Assembly (NCBI GenBank): GCA_041495845.1
Contig: JBGQDM010000161.1
Coordinates: forward strand, 1 to 5,100
DNA length: 5,100 bases
Source: JBGQDM01 sp041495845
GTDB lineage: Bacteria; Acidobacteriota; Terriglobia; Terriglobales; Acidobacteriaceae
Reading direction: 5' to 3'
The notes beneath the pieces were generated by a model. It did not search any database and had not been told where the DNA came from. It saw only the letters and a program-made list of their open reading frames with translations. The position numbers and the translations under genes are program-made. Below are positions 4,357 to 5,100 of this stretch, in pieces; within the stretch, counting starts at the first letter, position 1; each line of letters starts with the position of its first letter.

Positions 4357-5100
4357 TCAGCTTCTCCACTTCAGCGTCACTGGCGCGCTGATCGGGTGTT
4401 TCATCTCCCCGCCGGTGCGTTTCGCTTCTAGATGCGCTGCCTTTAACTGGAAGTACCACTTGGCCGGACGGTCGGCATCGTCAATCAGCATGAGGTGTGG
4501 ATTGTGCTTCAGGCCCACCGTCTGCTTCTCCATCGTCTCCTGGTCCTGACCGACGAATTTGGCAGAAACGAACTTCACCAGCGCTGGTGCGAATGGGACC
4601 CAGCGAAACAGGTTCCACGCGGCCACCACATCGATGCGGCAGCGCTCCGGAGTGATGGGCGTGACCGTGGTCAAACTGGAGTACCAATACTTCCCCGCCC
4701 GGATGGTTTCCGCGCGGCGGTTGGGCAGGGCGAAATCAATGGTCGTGGTGATCGAATCCGCACCCGCATAGAACCGCAAGAGCTTGTAGGGCGCGCTGTT
4801 CGAGCTGGGCCGGTGCGCGCTCATGCGGAAGCCGTTGGCAATCGGCTCGAATGCCTTCTGTTTTTCGTGAATGGAATGGCGGCTGCGCCACCACCACGCC
4901 TGGTGCACAAACGGCCCGTGGGCGGGGTCCATCAGACCGATGATGCCGTTGTCCACGTTGCAAGCCAGATCAGCGATCAAGTGTGCCAGCTTGTATTTCG
5001 GGCTGAAGGTGGCAACCCGCGGCGCGGGCTCGGTGGGCTCGGCCTGCTTGGTGAAGCCTGCCCCTGCCGGCGTCGGCTCGGGCACGAACGCCCAGATGAA
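4357..5100 (-). CDS. Rieske-type non-haem iron oxygenase, C-terminal catalytic part
   Basis: The gene runs off the right edge: the frame is open to 5100 and reads FIWAFVPEP there, like the last strand of a Rieske [2Fe-2S] domain. A GTG at 5085 is therefore not taken as the start. About 247 residues are visible. Counted from the codon at 5085, the mononuclear iron site is D53-P-A-H56-G-P-F-V-H61. Its D-x2-H-x4-H spacing is the same as in naphthalene dioxygenase. The third ligand is probably D181 in GQDQETMEKQ. Such enzymes use O2 and electrons passed from the Rieske cluster to oxidise aromatic, sterol or pigment-like substrates. The substrate cannot be read from the sequence, and no reductase or ferredoxin is in the window. 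The cluster-binding Cys/His residues lie outside it. It is convergent with the STAS-like gene and unrelated to the alaS locus. Confidence 0.8.
   Translation of the reverse strand, partial: FIWAFVPEPTPAGAGFTKQAEPTEPAPRVATFSPKYKLAHLIADLACNVDNGIIGLMDPAHGPFVHQAWWWRSRHSIHEKQKAFEPIANGFRMSAHRPSSNSAPYKLLRFYAGADSITTTIDFALPNRRAETIRAGKYWYSSLTTVTPITPERCRIDVVAAWNLFRWVPFAPALVKFVSAKFVGQDQETMEKQTVGLKHNPHLMLIDDADRPAKWYFQLKAAHLEAKRTGGEMKHPISAPVTLKWRS

Noticed and set aside
4736..5085. GTG at 5085 as the start of a complete 242-residue oxygenase, and overlapping short frames on both strands
   Set aside because: The frame stays open to the window edge and the residues before the GTG (FIWAF) fit the end of a Rieske domain, so the gene is truncated by the window. 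The overlapping frames have no family features.

Overview
The window looks like a chromosomal core-gene neighbourhood of a GC-rich, Gram-negative-type bacterium, most likely an acidobacterium (Terriglobia-like). That assignment is inference from protein character: the style of the alanyl-tRNA synthetase, the short IS200-like transposase with its GTCCC / CCCGCC repeats, and a SpoIIAA-like small protein. No phylogenetic marker was searched.

Layout. Positions 2-115 hold the last 37 codons of a probable recX gene (+). Positions 116-995 are an insertion between recX and alaS. It contains an intact 148-codon Y1 (HUH) transposase gene of the REP-associated (RAYT) type at 381-827. Palindromic REP-like units flank it, in direct orientation on the left and inverted on the right. 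Outside these lies a perfect 29-bp inverted repeat (122-150 / 940-968). Positions 996-3815 encode a complete 939-residue alanyl-tRNA synthetase (+). After 39 nt comes a 124-residue protein resembling the SpoIIAA-like / STAS-SEC14 group (3855-4229, +). A 127-nt convergent intergenic region carries an imperfect 25-bp inverted repeat. From 4357 to the window edge runs, on the minus strand, the C-terminal part of a Rieske-type non-haem iron oxygenase.

How the parts relate. recX next to alaS is a known bacterial gene order (recA-recX-alaS in enterobacteria), and here the RAYT/REP element splits it. alaS has no visible Shine-Dalgarno sequence and starts 27 nt beyond the element's right repeat. It may therefore depend on a promoter at or inside the element edge, and may be read from a nearly leaderless mRNA. 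The STAS-like gene probably shares the alaS transcript or reads from a nearby start. The oxygenase is transcribed towards it, with the inverted repeat between them.

The most interesting structure is the RAYT/REP locus: mirrored REP units with a compensatory base-pair change in a hairpin stem, GTAG tetranucleotides at the stem foot, and a nested perfect inverted repeat that IS200-type elements do not normally carry. I see no entirely new system. RAYT/REP loci are a known class, but this architecture deserves a comparison across the genome.
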